A DNA stretch of 64,000 nt from Moduliflexus sp964602655 (GCA_964602655.1 CAZRSF010000031.1:1-64000), one strand, 5' to 3'; positions 53,447-62,627 are shown, numbered from the stretch's first letter. Numbers and translations are program-made. The notes: generated by a model not told the origin, from the sequence alone.

Positions 53447-56083
53447 TCACTTTTTCGGCACGGCAGACATATCTTGTCGCGTAATCGTTTGCACACGAAC
53501 ATACACGGTTTTTGCGCTGGCAAGTTTCGGCTGCGCCTGGCCTAAATACGGGTGGAGTTCCTGAAACGCGACGCCTCCCAATTCGGATGGATTTTGGTAA
53601 ATTGTTCCTGCAATACGCCCGGCAGCCACCGCGTCCGAAATTTCCGGCGTCAGGTCGTAGGCGACAGCCTGAGGCGGTTTGGGCTGCAACTGCTGTTCAT
53701 GCAGCAGTTCAAGATAGGCCAGCGACGCATTTTCATACGTGAGAAAAATGCCGTCAACCTTCGACGCAAGCGAAAACCCATCAATCAACGATTCTTTGGC
53801 ATGTTGAATTTCGAAGGAGGAGGCAAACGTTTCAATCACTTCCCATTGATATGTGGTCGCTTTCGCCAAAAATCCCTCCAGCCGCCGAAAGATCGAACTG
53901 ATATTGCGGAAGCCGCAGACCATGACGGTCGCGTGTTTCGGCAGCAGCGGCTTCAGCAGGTCTGCCGCCTGTTCTCCGCCGCGATAATTGTCTGAAAGCA
54001 CGGAGATAAACGGATGTTCGACAGGACAATCTACGACGACTAACGGGATATTCGCCGCCTGACTTTTCAACATCAAACGCTGCCCCGTATGCTCGTCCAC
54101 CGGCGCTAACAGGATGCCCTTCAACCAGGGCTGCTGCAACATCCAGGTCATCTGCTCCGCTTGCAGCACCGGATTATCCTGCGCATTGAGCGCCAATGCC
54201 TGAAAACCGGCGGAACGGATACGCTCGCGGCTGCCAACATACATCTGCTCGAAAAAGTCTTCCGTATTGGGATACAACAAGACGACGGTCGGCAGCGTGT
54301 CATCGAAATCGCCCGGCAACTCCGGCACGGTGACTAAAAATTGTCCCATATTTTCAGCCAAATGCGCTTTCAATGTCTCCAATTCGCTTGAGGAGGCGGC
54401 AAGCTGCTGGGTCATTCGAGCGTTGCGATGCAGCAATTCGCGCATATCGTTAATCGCATGAACAATCGTTTCGATTTCGCGCAATTGCGACGAGGCCGAG
54501 ACTTCAAGGTGTTCCGTCACATCCTTGAGAATGGCCGCAATCTTGCCAAGATGCGCGCTATTGACTGTCTGCGCGCCGACATTGCCGGAGAGATGTTCGA
54601 GTTTTTGATGTACCTGATCGGTCGCCTCTTTGACCTGAAGACTGTTTTGGCGTTGCGACACCGTCGCCTCGGCTAACGTGACGGCCATCTCGCGAGCTTC
54701 CTGGATGCGCTGCGCAATCGTACTCAACAGCGTATCGGCCTGTTTGCCCAACTGCGCCCCCTCGTCAACAGCGCCCAGACAATTCCGAATCGCCATCGAG
54801 CCGCGCATGACTTCATTTTGTAACGACCGAATAATTTGGACGATTTCTTTGGTGGAATTTCGCGTCCGCTCGGCCAAATCTCGGATTTCGCCCGCCACCA
54901 CAGCAAACCCTTTGCCGTGCGCTCCCGCTTGCGCGGCGATAATCGAGGCATTGAGGGCGAGCAGATTGGTTTGCTCGGCAATATCGTTGATGACTTTCAG
55001 CACATCGCCGATGTGATCCGATTCTTTGCCTAAGCGCTTGATCGTATCGGCGGCCTCGTTCACCGCCGCATCAATCGTGCGGATGCCATCCATCACGCTT
55101 CTCACCGCCGTGACGCCGCGACCGGCTTCTTTGGACACGTCTTCGGCCAGTGTCGCGAGGTCATGCGCATGATCGTCAATCTCTTCCATGAACGCATGAA
55201 TGCCATTGATGGATTGACCAGTCACATTGGACAGCGTGGAGAGGAGTTCGATATCCTGGTGAATATTTCGAATGGACGAATTCATCTGTTCGATGTCCAC
55301 GAACGTGGTGTTCAATGAATGCCCTTGCTCATCAATTTTTTGCATGGCTTCGCGCAGATTTTCGGAGACCTCCTGGCTGGATGCGGCGATATGCTCGATG
55401 GCCTTGTTTTCCAGCGTGGCGTTCCATATACTTTGCTGGGACATCGCGCCGATACGGGCGCTGGCTTTGGCGATGTTCCGAACTTCGTCGCCGATTTGAG
55501 AAATCGTGGCGCGAAATTCGGTGGTCATGGTCTGAAAAAAATCGCCTAACGAGGTTGTCTGCAAGACCTCCGGCATCTCCAAAAACAGCCAGCCTTGAAT
55601 CAGCTTTCCGATGTGGCGTTCTATGGCCAAGAAAACGTGTTCGAAATGTTGCAGCACTTCGGTCAATTCATCATGCTCGGAGCGCGGCTCGATTTTTTCT
55701 CGTTTGCCTTTACGGAGAAAATTATTTCCGGCATCGATCAGTCGCCTGATATACCGCGCATTCGTGCGGAGCACCTGTTCGAGATCGTCTAATTCATAGA
55801 TGATGACGCCCGCGCCAGACGTCTCCGTCGGAGTTTCATCTGTGCCGACTGTTCGCGCAATGGCAAGGGCGCGGTGAATCGCCGGACGAAGATGCCATTT
55901 CACAATGCCCGCATTCAACAAGAGCAAAATCAGCGTCCAGAAGAACTCCAGGACGACAACATGTTTGACGCCGAATTCCCCGTTTATCAAAGAGAGTACG
56001 ATGACGCTGACGATGAGATTCAAGGCAAGGCCAACCGTCAAATGCGTCCTGATGTAGAGCGTATGCAAACTGACTCGTTTCAT
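53447..56083 (-). CDS. Chemoreceptor with C-terminal periplasmic-binding-protein-like domain, copy 2
   Basis: 878 residues from ATG 56083 (MKRVSLHTLY, with GAGGA upstream). Same architecture as the neighbour: two tightly spaced helices (~12-33 and ~45-65), signalling coiled coil (QTNLLALNASIIAAQAGAHGKGFAVVAGEIRDLAERTRNS, ~360-400) and a C-terminal binding-protein-like domain (LPTVVLLYPNTEDFFEQMYVGSRERI, LKGILLAPVDE, IPLVVVDCPVEHPF, GIFLTYENASLAYLELL). The pair surely arose by duplication but has diverged throughout. Both end with a short PVQPI/TRQ-like tail, here VQTITRQDM. The ligand is inferred to be a sugar or small metabolite. Confidence 0.92.
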   Translation of the reverse strand: MKRVSLHTLYIRTHLTVGLALNLIVSVIVLSLINGEFGVKHVVVLEFFWTLILLLLNAGIVKWHLRPAIHRALAIARTVGTDETPTETSGAGVIIYELDDLEQVLRTNARYIRRLIDAGNNFLRKGKREKIEPRSEHDELTEVLQHFEHVFLAIERHIGKLIQGWLFLEMPEVLQTTSLGDFFQTMTTEFRATISQIGDEVRNIAKASARIGAMSQQSIWNATLENKAIEHIAASSQEVSENLREAMQKIDEQGHSLNTTFVDIEQMNSSIRNIHQDIELLSTLSNVTGQSINGIHAFMEEIDDHAHDLATLAEDVSKEAGRGVTAVRSVMDGIRTIDAAVNEAADTIKRLGKESDHIGDVLKVINDIAEQTNLLALNASIIAAQAGAHGKGFAVVAGEIRDLAERTRNSTKEIVQIIRSLQNEVMRGSMAIRNCLGAVDEGAQLGKQADTLLSTIAQRIQEAREMAVTLAEATVSQRQNSLQVKEATDQVHQKLEHLSGNVGAQTVNSAHLGKIAAILKDVTEHLEVSASSQLREIETIVHAINDMRELLHRNARMTQQLAASSSELETLKAHLAENMGQFLVTVPELPGDFDDTLPTVVLLYPNTEDFFEQMYVGSRERIRSAGFQALALNAQDNPVLQAEQMTWMLQQPWLKGILLAPVDEHTGQRLMLKSQAANIPLVVVDCPVEHPFISVLSDNYRGGEQAADLLKPLLPKHATVMVCGFRNISSIFRRLEGFLAKATTYQWEVIETFASSFEIQHAKESLIDGFSLASKVDGIFLTYENASLAYLELLHEQQLQPKPPQAVAYDLTPEISDAVAAGRIAGTIYQNPSELGGVAFQELHPYLGQAQPKLASAKTVYVRVQTITRQDMSAVPKK

Positions 56084-56121
56084 GTGTTCATCCTCGATCA
56101 AATAGGTGTCCCGCTATGTCG

Positions 56122-56808
56122 TTACGATTGCTTGCTTTTCAGATCGCCTTCTAACTGGAGCGTCATCGCGTTCATCGTGTCGGAAATCTGGCGCTGATAC
56201 GCAAACAGCGTCTCTTTCTCAGCATCGGCAGGCACGAAAATCGGCTCGCCGATCCGCACCGTAATCGTGGCAAACGGATGCGGGATAAGGGTGCGATCCC
56301 AACTGCGCAGACGGCTGCACCGGTTGACGACTCCGGCCAGCGGAATGACCGGCAAGCCGGAATGTTTCGCCAGCAGCGCCGGACCGGTTTTGCATTCCCG
56401 GCGTGGGCCTTTCGGTCCATCGCCGCCGAACAGCACGTCATGCCCTTCTTTCAGCGTGTCGGCCAGTTGCAAAAATCCGCGCAGCCCGCCGCGAGAGGAT
56501 GAGCCGCGCACTGGATAAAACCCCAATAATCGGTTCAGTCGCGCGAGATATTCGCCGTCGCGGCTCTGGCTGACTAAAATCGCAATCTGCCGACGGCGCA
56601 TGATCCACGCGCTGGTCATGACATGCTCATGCCAGCCGACATAAATCACGTTAGGGTACTGCGCCCGCAACGCTTGATGCTCTTCGGTGCCGAGCAAACG
56701 AATGCGCCACGTAATTCCCAAGCCGTAAAAGAATGCGATGCCTGCCGTCGGAATGAGGATTTTGAGCGCTTCGTGGCGCATCTGTTTGGTAAATTGTTCG
56801 AATGACAT
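56122..56808 (-). CDS. Lysophospholipid acyltransferase family protein (DUF374)
   Basis: 228 residues from ATG 56808 (MSFEQFTKQ); the longer frame upstream is repeat-derived. One N-terminal membrane helix (~15-33) and the DUF374 signatures: YVGWHEHVM, SRDGEY, RGSSSRGGLRGFLQL, FGGDGPKGPRRECKTGPALLAKHSGLPVIPLA. The family is related to LpxL acyltransferases in lipid A assembly, supporting a Gram-negative cell envelope. It lies 38 bases from the MCP gene start. Confidence 0.9.
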   Translation of the reverse strand: MSFEQFTKQMRHEALKILIPTAGIAFFYGLGITWRIRLLGTEEHQALRAQYPNVIYVGWHEHVMTSAWIMRRRQIAILVSQSRDGEYLARLNRLLGFYPVRGSSSRGGLRGFLQLADTLKEGHDVLFGGDGPKGPRRECKTGPALLAKHSGLPVIPLAGVVNRCSRLRSWDRTLIPHPFATITVRIGEPIFVPADAEKETLFAYQRQISDTMNAMTLQLEGDLKSKQS

Positions 56809-56832
56809 TGTGCCTCTATTTGCGTCATTTAG

Positions 56833-57030
56833 TTCTACTTTGTTCGACTCGAAAACGTCACGTTTTGCCCTGAAAGGGCAGGGGAATACAGCCTGGGGAT
56901 GCATCCCCAGGAATACGGCCAGCCACCGATGCGCCCTGAAGGGGCGGGAGCCTGTTCCCAGCGGTTGAAACCGCTGTCTGTACCCCGATGCCCTTTCAGG
57001 GCAAGGAAAACGAAATGTAACAAAGTAGAA
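56833..57030. mobile_element. MITE-like element, copy 2
   Basis: 12-bp perfect terminal inverted repeats TTCTACTTTGTT (56833-56844) and AACAAAGTAGAA (57019-57030) bound a 198-bp segment with palindromes TGCCCTGAAAGGGCA (56865-56885 region) and GCCCTTTCAGGGC near the right end. An internal block (GCGGTTGAAACCGCTGTCTGTA) is the inverted match to a block inside the element at 46818-47022, so they are copies of one family with diverged ends. The element supplies the C-terminal coding of the gene at 56835-57230. Confidence 0.75.
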
Positions 57031-57230
57031 TTAGTCTCGTTAGTTAAAATAATCGCCAGCAGAAGAATGGCGAGAATTTTGACAACCCAAGGATTCCCTG
57101 GCTCTTGAATATAGTCAATAAGCAAATCTGGCTCATTTGCGGCAACGATCACAACAAGGGCACAACAAACCACGACGACAAATAACGCGATTTTGAGTAT
57201 CCACTGTCCTAATCGGTCGTTCCAACTCAT
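56835..57230 (-). CDS. Small two-helix membrane protein with repeat-derived C terminus
   Basis: 131 residues. Residues 1-~66 carry two membrane helices (~10-30 IALFVVVVCCALVVIVAAN; ~48-62 VVKILAILLLAIILTN). From residue ~67 on, the coding sequence is the MITE-like element (ALKGHRGTDSGFN, WGCIPRLYSPALSGQ), so the original stop was probably lost or replaced when the element inserted. The N-terminal part may be a genuine small membrane protein; the tail is unlikely to fold. Confidence 0.5.
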   Translation of the reverse strand: MSWNDRLGQWILKIALFVVVVCCALVVIVAANEPDLLIDYIQEPGNPWVVKILAILLLAIILTNETNSTLLHFVFLALKGHRGTDSGFNRWEQAPAPSGRIGGWPYSWGCIPRLYSPALSGQNVTFSSRTK

Positions 57231-57367
57231 ACATCATATTGTGAGTATGATTATTGATGATTCATATCAAAATAATCATACCGTAATGCCCGAACAATAA
57301 TTTAGCTGCTTGACGCATCACAATGAGAGCACAGAGCCTATCAAGTATCAAAACACTACGGCATTTC

Positions 57368-58417
57368 TCATGCCTCAAGCGCGGCGCGAATCTGGGGCAG
57401 CGCCTCCCGCGCGATCTCTTCCCCTTTGCGAATGCATTCCTGCGGTTTATTGAAATCTACCAACCGAATCTCTGCCAAATCCGGGACTAACAGAATGTCG
57501 GGCGGCGATTGCGCAAAATTCGCTTCAGCGAGGTAGCCTTGCATGATGTTGATCGAATTGAAAATGACGCGAAACATGTCGGGCAGATCGAGGCCGCTTT
57601 CGTCTTTTTTTACCCAATCGCTCAGGAACGACGCTTTTTCGCTCAACACTTCGCGCCCGCGCTCGACTTTATCGTCGAACCACTCTTCCACCACCTGCGC
57701 CGGCCCTTCGATCAAGCTCCGTCCTTTCTGCAAGGCGTCTCTGAGAAACGGCGGCAGCGCGGTTTCTCCTGCTCGCAGGCTGAGCGCCTTCTCCGCCGCG
57801 TCGTTTCGTCTCTGTTCTTCTTCGATTTGTTCGGGCGATTTGATGTACGACCGTTTGGACATTTCCGCGGCAAGATTCACCGCAATCACCACGTCTGCGC
57901 CGAGCATTCGCGCCGCGCGCACAGGGACCGGCGTGACAATGCCGCCGTCCACGAGAAAGCGATGCTCGTCCGGGACTGGCGTAAAGATGCCGGGAATAGA
58001 CATGCTGGCGCGGACAGCCTTGACGGCGTCGCCGCTGGTAAAGATGACTTCTTCGCCGGTGGCGACATCGGCAGCGATAGCGGCAAAGGGGATCGAGAAC
58101 TCTTCAATGCGTAGATCGCCCAACAACGTTCTCAGCAGTTTTTCGATGTGTTTGCCGCCGAACAGACCGGAGACGGGAATCTGCGGATCGAGCAGCCCGG
58201 CCATATTTTTCCAGTCGAATTTTTCCAGCAGCGCTTCGACCTGCGGCAATGCGCCTGCCGCATAAGCTGCGCCGACAATCGCGCCCATGCTTGTTCCGGC
58301 GATGCAATCCACCGGCAGACCTTCGTTCCGCAACACGCGCAGAATGCCGATATGCGCAAACCCTCGCGCCGAGCCGCTGCCGAGGGCTAATCCGAGTTTT
58401 TTACGTAAAGGGTTCAT
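57368..58417 (-). CDS. Patatin-like phospholipase (RssA type)
   Basis: 349 residues. The Ser-Asp dyad is GTSMG (GxSxG, ~43) and DGG near residue 158 (FLVDGGIVTPVP). The oxyanion hole GSGSARGFAHIG is at ~13-24, as in RssA/YchK proteins. After the catalytic domain (~1-185) comes a polar helical segment (~190-260) and a C-terminal extension with NSINIMQGYLAEANF. No signal peptide. Expected to hydrolyse lysophospholipid or acyl esters in the cytosol. Confidence 0.92.
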   Translation of the reverse strand: MNPLRKKLGLALGSGSARGFAHIGILRVLRNEGLPVDCIAGTSMGAIVGAAYAAGALPQVEALLEKFDWKNMAGLLDPQIPVSGLFGGKHIEKLLRTLLGDLRIEEFSIPFAAIAADVATGEEVIFTSGDAVKAVRASMSIPGIFTPVPDEHRFLVDGGIVTPVPVRAARMLGADVVIAVNLAAEMSKRSYIKSPEQIEEEQRRNDAAEKALSLRAGETALPPFLRDALQKGRSLIEGPAQVVEEWFDDKVERGREVLSEKASFLSDWVKKDESGLDLPDMFRVIFNSINIMQGYLAEANFAQSPPDILLVPDLAEIRLVDFNKPQECIRKGEEIAREALPQIRAALEA

Positions 58418-58437
58418 TAGTTGGTTATCCTAAGGGA

Positions 58438-58470
58438 AAACCTCACAGGTTTCGAAAACCTGTGAGGTTT
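58438..58470. repeat. Palindrome of the CCTCACAGG family
   Basis: AAACCTCACAGGTTT centred on CG with matching right arm AAAACCTGTGAGGTTT (58438-58470). Same family as 44930-44960. A related AGCCCTTGTCAGGGGCGAACCCCTGACAGGGCT lies at 58603-58638, just after the NuoF-like stop. The ~230 bases between the patatin and NuoF-like genes hold no gene. Confidence 0.8.
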
Positions 58471-58602
58471 CAACCCGATATCATGACCCATAAGACCGGA
58501 AAGTACGAGCAAGAGTAAAAAATGTCTTAAAAATATGCGCAGGGGCGAGATTTCCGTCTCGTTGCCGACATGGAAACGTCGCCCCGCAATGTGAAAAGAA
58601 AT

Positions 58603-58638
58603 CCAGCCCTTGTCAGGGGCGAACCCCTGACAGGGCTG
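58603..58638 (-). terminator. Hairpin after NuoF-like gene
   Basis: CAGCCCTTGTCAGGGGC pairs with CCCCTGACAGGGCTG around a GAA centre (58603-58638), with one bulge, 7 bases past the minus-strand stop at 58646. Confidence 0.65.
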
Positions 58639-58645
58639 AGAATGC

Positions 58646-60316
58646 CTATGCCGCTTTTTTCAGCGGTTCGGGCTGATGTTTTTTCTTCTTCAGCAGTTCG
58701 AATTCACAGATATTCGTTTCGCAGTAATGGTCATTGATGTGCGCTTCGATCTCGGAGCGGAAATATCGGAGGCCGGTCACAATCGGCGCGGGGGCGGTCT
58801 GGCCGAGGCCGCAGAAACAGGAGTTGATCATGTGATCGCCTAACTCCAGCGCCTGTTCCAGGTCGTGCAGCGTGCCCGTGCCGCCGGAAATACGAACGAA
58901 CGTATCGTATAATTGTCTGGTGCCGATGCGGCAGGGGACGCATTTGCCGCAGGATTCGACTTTGAAAAAGTTCAGCAGCACCTTGATCAGGTCAACGACG
59001 CAGGTGCGCTCGTCGCAAATCAACAATGCGCCGGAGCCCATCGAGAGGCCGTATTTGCCCATTGATTCGAAATCCATCGGCACATCGAGCAATTCTTTCG
59101 GGATAATCGAGCCGGAACTCCCGCCGGTCTGGGCTAATTTGAACTCAGCGCCATCTTCCATGCCGCCGCCGTAGAATTCGACCACTTCGCGCAGCGTGAT
59201 GCCCATCGGCACTTCGATCAGGCCGGTATTATTGATATTGCCGAGCATGGTATAGACTTTCGTGCCGGTCGAATTTTCCGTGCCGAAGCTCTTGAACCAT
59301 TCTGCCCCATTCAGAATGATCGGCGGCAGATTGGCGAGCGTTTCGACGTTGTTGACTAAGGTCGGTTTCTGATGCAGTCCGGCGGTCGGCGGGAAGGGCG
59401 GGCGTTTGCGCGGTTCGCCGCGTTCGCCTTCCAGCGAACTCAGCAGGGCGGTTTCTTCGCCGCAGACATACGCGCCTGCGCCGGAATGGACAAAGACATC
59501 GAAATCGAAACCGGAACCGAGAATATTTTTTCCTAATAATCCTAAGTCACGCGCCTGGTCAATCGCTTTCAACAGGCGGCTGTAGGCCAGCGTATATTCG
59601 CCGCGAATGTAAATATAGCCTTGCGTCGCGCCGATGCAGTACGCCGCAATCGCCATGCCTTCCAGCAATCTGTGCGGGTCGCCTTCGATAATCAGGCGGT
59701 CTTTGAACGTGCCCGGTTCGGATTCGTCGGCATTGCACACCACGTATTTTTGATCCGCGTTGACGGCGACGGAAAATTCCATCTTGCGACCGGTCGGGAA
59801 GCCTGCGCCGCCGCGTCCGCGCAGCGCCGACGCCTTGATCTCGTCGAGCGTCTGGCGCGGCGTCATCTCTGTCAGCGCTTTGCCGAACGCCATATAGCCA
59901 TCTACGGCGATAGCGTCTTCGATACTTTCGGGGTTGATTTCTCCGCAATTCTTCAGGACGATTTTCTGTTGTTCATCAAGATGTTTCGTGGTTTTGGGAA
60001 GCCGAACGATGTTGCCGGTGAGGGGTTTGGCGTCTGCTAACAAGCTTCTGACGATCCGGCCTTTATAGAGATGCTCTTCCACGATGAGCGCGGCGGCATC
60101 CGCTGTGACACCCTGATAGATGACGCCTTCGGGATAGACGGAGACGGCAGGCAATCGAATGCCTGTCCCCGGCCCGCCGGTTTCGACCACCATGATTTCG
60201 TTTGCTAACTCCCGCTTCGCAAGCTCCTCCCGCAAACGCTGCAACACGTGCTCTGATCCGCGCAACTGACTTTCCGGATCGGTGGATACCAAGACATGCG
60301 CTCGATAGATTGGCAT
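58646..60316 (-). CDS. NuoF/HydB-like flavoprotein lacking N-terminal 2Fe-2S ligands
   Basis: 556 residues from ATG 60316 (AAAGGAGGAACG upstream). The N-terminal ~100 residues have the thioredoxin-like fold of HydB/HndC proteins, but all four cluster Cys are gone (VLVSTDPESQ and VVETGGPGTG where HydB has CxxxxC and TGCxGxC). The FMN/NADH domain is intact (GRGGAGFPTG, CNADESEPGTFKDR, GEETALLSSLEGE), as are the SLBB region and the 4Fe-4S site ESCGKCVPCRIGT...CFCGLG. It stops soon after, without the C-terminal ferredoxin domain of HydB. It is divergent from the ferredoxin gene at 60568. Likely an NADH-using diaphorase subunit; partner unknown. Confidence 0.9.
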   Translation of the reverse strand: MPIYRAHVLVSTDPESQLRGSEHVLQRLREELAKRELANEIMVVETGGPGTGIRLPAVSVYPEGVIYQGVTADAAALIVEEHLYKGRIVRSLLADAKPLTGNIVRLPKTTKHLDEQQKIVLKNCGEINPESIEDAIAVDGYMAFGKALTEMTPRQTLDEIKASALRGRGGAGFPTGRKMEFSVAVNADQKYVVCNADESEPGTFKDRLIIEGDPHRLLEGMAIAAYCIGATQGYIYIRGEYTLAYSRLLKAIDQARDLGLLGKNILGSGFDFDVFVHSGAGAYVCGEETALLSSLEGERGEPRKRPPFPPTAGLHQKPTLVNNVETLANLPPIILNGAEWFKSFGTENSTGTKVYTMLGNINNTGLIEVPMGITLREVVEFYGGGMEDGAEFKLAQTGGSSGSIIPKELLDVPMDFESMGKYGLSMGSGALLICDERTCVVDLIKVLLNFFKVESCGKCVPCRIGTRQLYDTFVRISGGTGTLHDLEQALELGDHMINSCFCGLGQTAPAPIVTGLRYFRSEIEAHINDHYCETNICEFELLKKKKHQPEPLKKAA

Positions 60317-60567
60317 AACGTTCCTCCTTTTGTGGTGAACGGATTGGCGCGGTCGAAAATTTTCCGGCCTGTTCTTCTGGATATTTCAACGAATTCCTGA
60401 TATCAGGAAACTTTCCTGACATCTTGCGCTTGACAAGAACCGCTCTTGTTTTAAAGGATGCCTTCGGTTTGTTCTTACCACGCACCGTCCTGTGTCAGTG
60501 TAAAAAAGTCAAGAATTCTTTGATGTGGCGACGAAAGAAATAGAAGGCGCAAGAGAGTAACTATCTT

Positions 60568-60840
60568 ATGAATATTGAAACAGAAAAATCGTGTCTGTAT
60601 CTGTGTATGGGGTCTGCCTGCCATCAATTAGGCGTGTATCAGGTGCTGCCCGTTCTTCAGAAACTTCTCATCCAGCATCGCATGGATATCGAGGTCGAAT
60701 TGAAGGGCGCGTTTTGCCTTGGCCCATGTTCGGAAGGGATTGTATTGAAGTACAAAGACAAATTATTCCGGTTTATTCGTCCTCAGAACATCGAAGAAAA
60801 ATTTGTGAACGAAATATTACCATGCCTTTCAAAGGAGTAA
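60568..60840 (+). CDS. Small thioredoxin-like 2Fe-2S ferredoxin
   Basis: 90 residues. Cys pattern C-x4-C (CMGSAC) and C-x3-C (AFCLGPC) with the thioredoxin-like ferredoxin fold seen in NuoE and HydC C termini. It begins the hydrogenase-side operon: about 100 bases to the PAS gene, then SpoIIE, HydC/NuoE and HydB. It may carry the 2Fe-2S cluster that the divergent NuoF-like protein lacks (inference). Confidence 0.88.
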   Translation: MNIETEKSCLYLCMGSACHQLGVYQVLPVLQKLLIQHRMDIEVELKGAFCLGPCSEGIVLKYKDKLFRFIRPQNIEEKFVNEILPCLSKE

Positions 60841-60942
60841 CGGCCATTGTAGGCGCATCTCTCCCCCATACCGCCGGTTTTCCTGTGCAGCGATTCGTGG
60901 TTGCCGGGTCATGCTCGAATCGTCTGTCATGGCAAAACGATA

Positions 60943-61467
60943 ATGAAAATTATGCCAATACCTGCGTCAGATAAATTATGGAAGCTCCTCTGGGATTATG
61001 ATCCGAACGGCTTAGTCGTTGTGGATCGCAACCTTCGGATCCGCTTAGCGAATCCAGCATTTTGCGAGATGTTGAAAAAAACTGATACGGAACTGTTGGA
61101 TCGCAACCTTGAAACCGTGCTTGGCGATGTTGAGGATGTCAAAACCGCCTGGCGCGAAAACAAGGTCATGAAATGCCCGGAGCGGGAATATCCGCAGTAT
61201 CACCTGTACGCCCGCCGCGTCATCTTCCCCATTAAAGACGAGGGGTTGATGGCCTGCATTATGGTGGATTTGACGCATGAATGGCAGCAACAGAATGAAA
61301 TGGCGCGAATTCAGCGCGAGACGCTCGAACAGGTCAATCAGGTGGTCAATAAACACATGCACGTCGCGCAGGAAGTGGCCGGTTTGTTGGGAGAAGCGAC
61401 CGCAGAAACCAAGGTCAGCCTCTTGAAATTGCGGGCGATGATAGAACAAGAGGTGTTACAGGGATGA
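60943..61467 (+). CDS. PAS-domain protein of hydrogenase operon
   Basis: 174 residues from ATG 60943 (MKIMPIPAS); earlier in-frame starts lie in a stretch with no ribosome site. Residues ~14-110 are a PAS fold (YDPNGLVVVDRNLRIRLANPAFCEMLKKTDTELLDR, IMVDLTHEW), followed by a C-terminal helix. It overlaps the SpoIIE phosphatase gene by four bases, so a two-protein sensor/phosphatase unit is likely. PAS plus SpoIIE pairs occur next to electron-bifurcating hydrogenase genes in other anaerobes. Confidence 0.85.
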   Translation: MKIMPIPASDKLWKLLWDYDPNGLVVVDRNLRIRLANPAFCEMLKKTDTELLDRNLETVLGDVEDVKTAWRENKVMKCPEREYPQYHLYARRVIFPIKDEGLMACIMVDLTHEWQQQNEMARIQRETLEQVNQVVNKHMHVAQEVAGLLGEATAETKVSLLKLRAMIEQEVLQG

Positions 61468-62627
61468 AGCATTTCCTTGATATTTCCTCTCAAGCGCTGA
61501 ATAAATTCGGCGAGGAAATCTGCGGCGATCAGATCAAAATCGCGCGGACGGATAAAAAGACCTGGATCGTCCTGTCGGACGGCTTAGGCAGCGGCATCAA
61601 AGCCAGTATTCTCGCGACGCTGACCTCCCAAATCATCATCACGATGCTCAACGCAGAAGCGTCCTTAGATGATGTTATGGAGACGATTATCGGGACGCTG
61701 CCGATTTGTAAGGTGCGCAATATCGCGTACGCGACGTTTACGATTATCGAAATAGACCATGCCGATTACCGCTTTCGCGTCATTAACTTCGACAATCCCG
61801 ACATTTTCTTTTTCAAATCCGGGGGCAAAATCAATCCGCTGGAGTCGCGCGAAGTGGTGATGTTCGACAAAAAGATTATTCTGCGAGAAGGGCAGTTGAT
61901 GGAAGGCGACTTTTTAGCGGCGATCAGCGACGGCGTCTGGTATGCCGGATTGGGAAAAGCGTTCAATTTCGGCTGGGGCTGGCAGAATATCGCCGATTTC
62001 ATGGCGGAAATTTTGACGGAGCGGGTGAATTCGGCGCAAACCGTTGTCGAACGGGTGATTGATCATACGAATATTTTGTACGGCGGCAAACCCGGCGATG
62101 ATGCGACGCTGCTCGGCTTGTATTTGCGCCAGCGGCATTCGGCGATGATTTTTACCGGGCCGCCGTTGAATCCGCAGGACGATGCCCACCATGCCGCGCG
62201 GCTGATGGCGTTCGACGGGCGGAAAATCGTCTGCGGCGGCACGACCGGGAATATCGTGGCGAGACATCTGAATCAGGAAATCGAAATAGACTTGGCGACG
62301 ATTCAACCGGATACGCCGCCAATCGGGCATTTGGACGGCATTGATTTGATGACAGAGGGGATTCTCACGATCAGCAAGGCGATTGATTATATCCAGGAAT
62401 TGCGCGGCGATTATACGCGCCTGCCGACGGAAATCAACGGGGCAACGATGCTGGCGTTGGAAATTTTGTATGCGGATGACATTTATTTTTTAGTGGGGCA
62501 GCAGATTAATCCGTTTTATCAGAATCCGTTGCTGCCGATGAGCATTTCGATTCGGAAGAATTTGATCGAGCAGTTAGCGCACGTGCTGCGCGATTTACAT
62601 AAAGACATCACGATTGAGTATTGTTGA
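61464..62627 (+). CDS. SpoIIE-family protein phosphatase
   Basis: 387 residues starting at 61464 (ATGA overlap). It has PP2C/SpoIIE motifs: SDGLGSGIKAS (metal-binding Asp), ISDGVWYAGLG and KPGDDATLLGL. The C-terminal ~150 residues (FTGPPLNPQDDAHHAARLMAFDGRKIVCGGTTGNIVAR) form a second domain common in hydrogenase-linked SpoIIE proteins. It probably dephosphorylates a regulator in response to the PAS signal. Confidence 0.88.
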   Translation: MKHFLDISSQALNKFGEEICGDQIKIARTDKKTWIVLSDGLGSGIKASILATLTSQIIITMLNAEASLDDVMETIIGTLPICKVRNIAYATFTIIEIDHADYRFRVINFDNPDIFFFKSGGKINPLESREVVMFDKKIILREGQLMEGDFLAAISDGVWYAGLGKAFNFGWGWQNIADFMAEILTERVNSAQTVVERVIDHTNILYGGKPGDDATLLGLYLRQRHSAMIFTGPPLNPQDDAHHAARLMAFDGRKIVCGGTTGNIVARHLNQEIEIDLATIQPDTPPIGHLDGIDLMTEGILTISKAIDYIQELRGDYTRLPTEINGATMLALEILYADDIYFLVGQQINPFYQNPLLPMSISIRKNLIEQLAHVLRDLHKDITIEYC

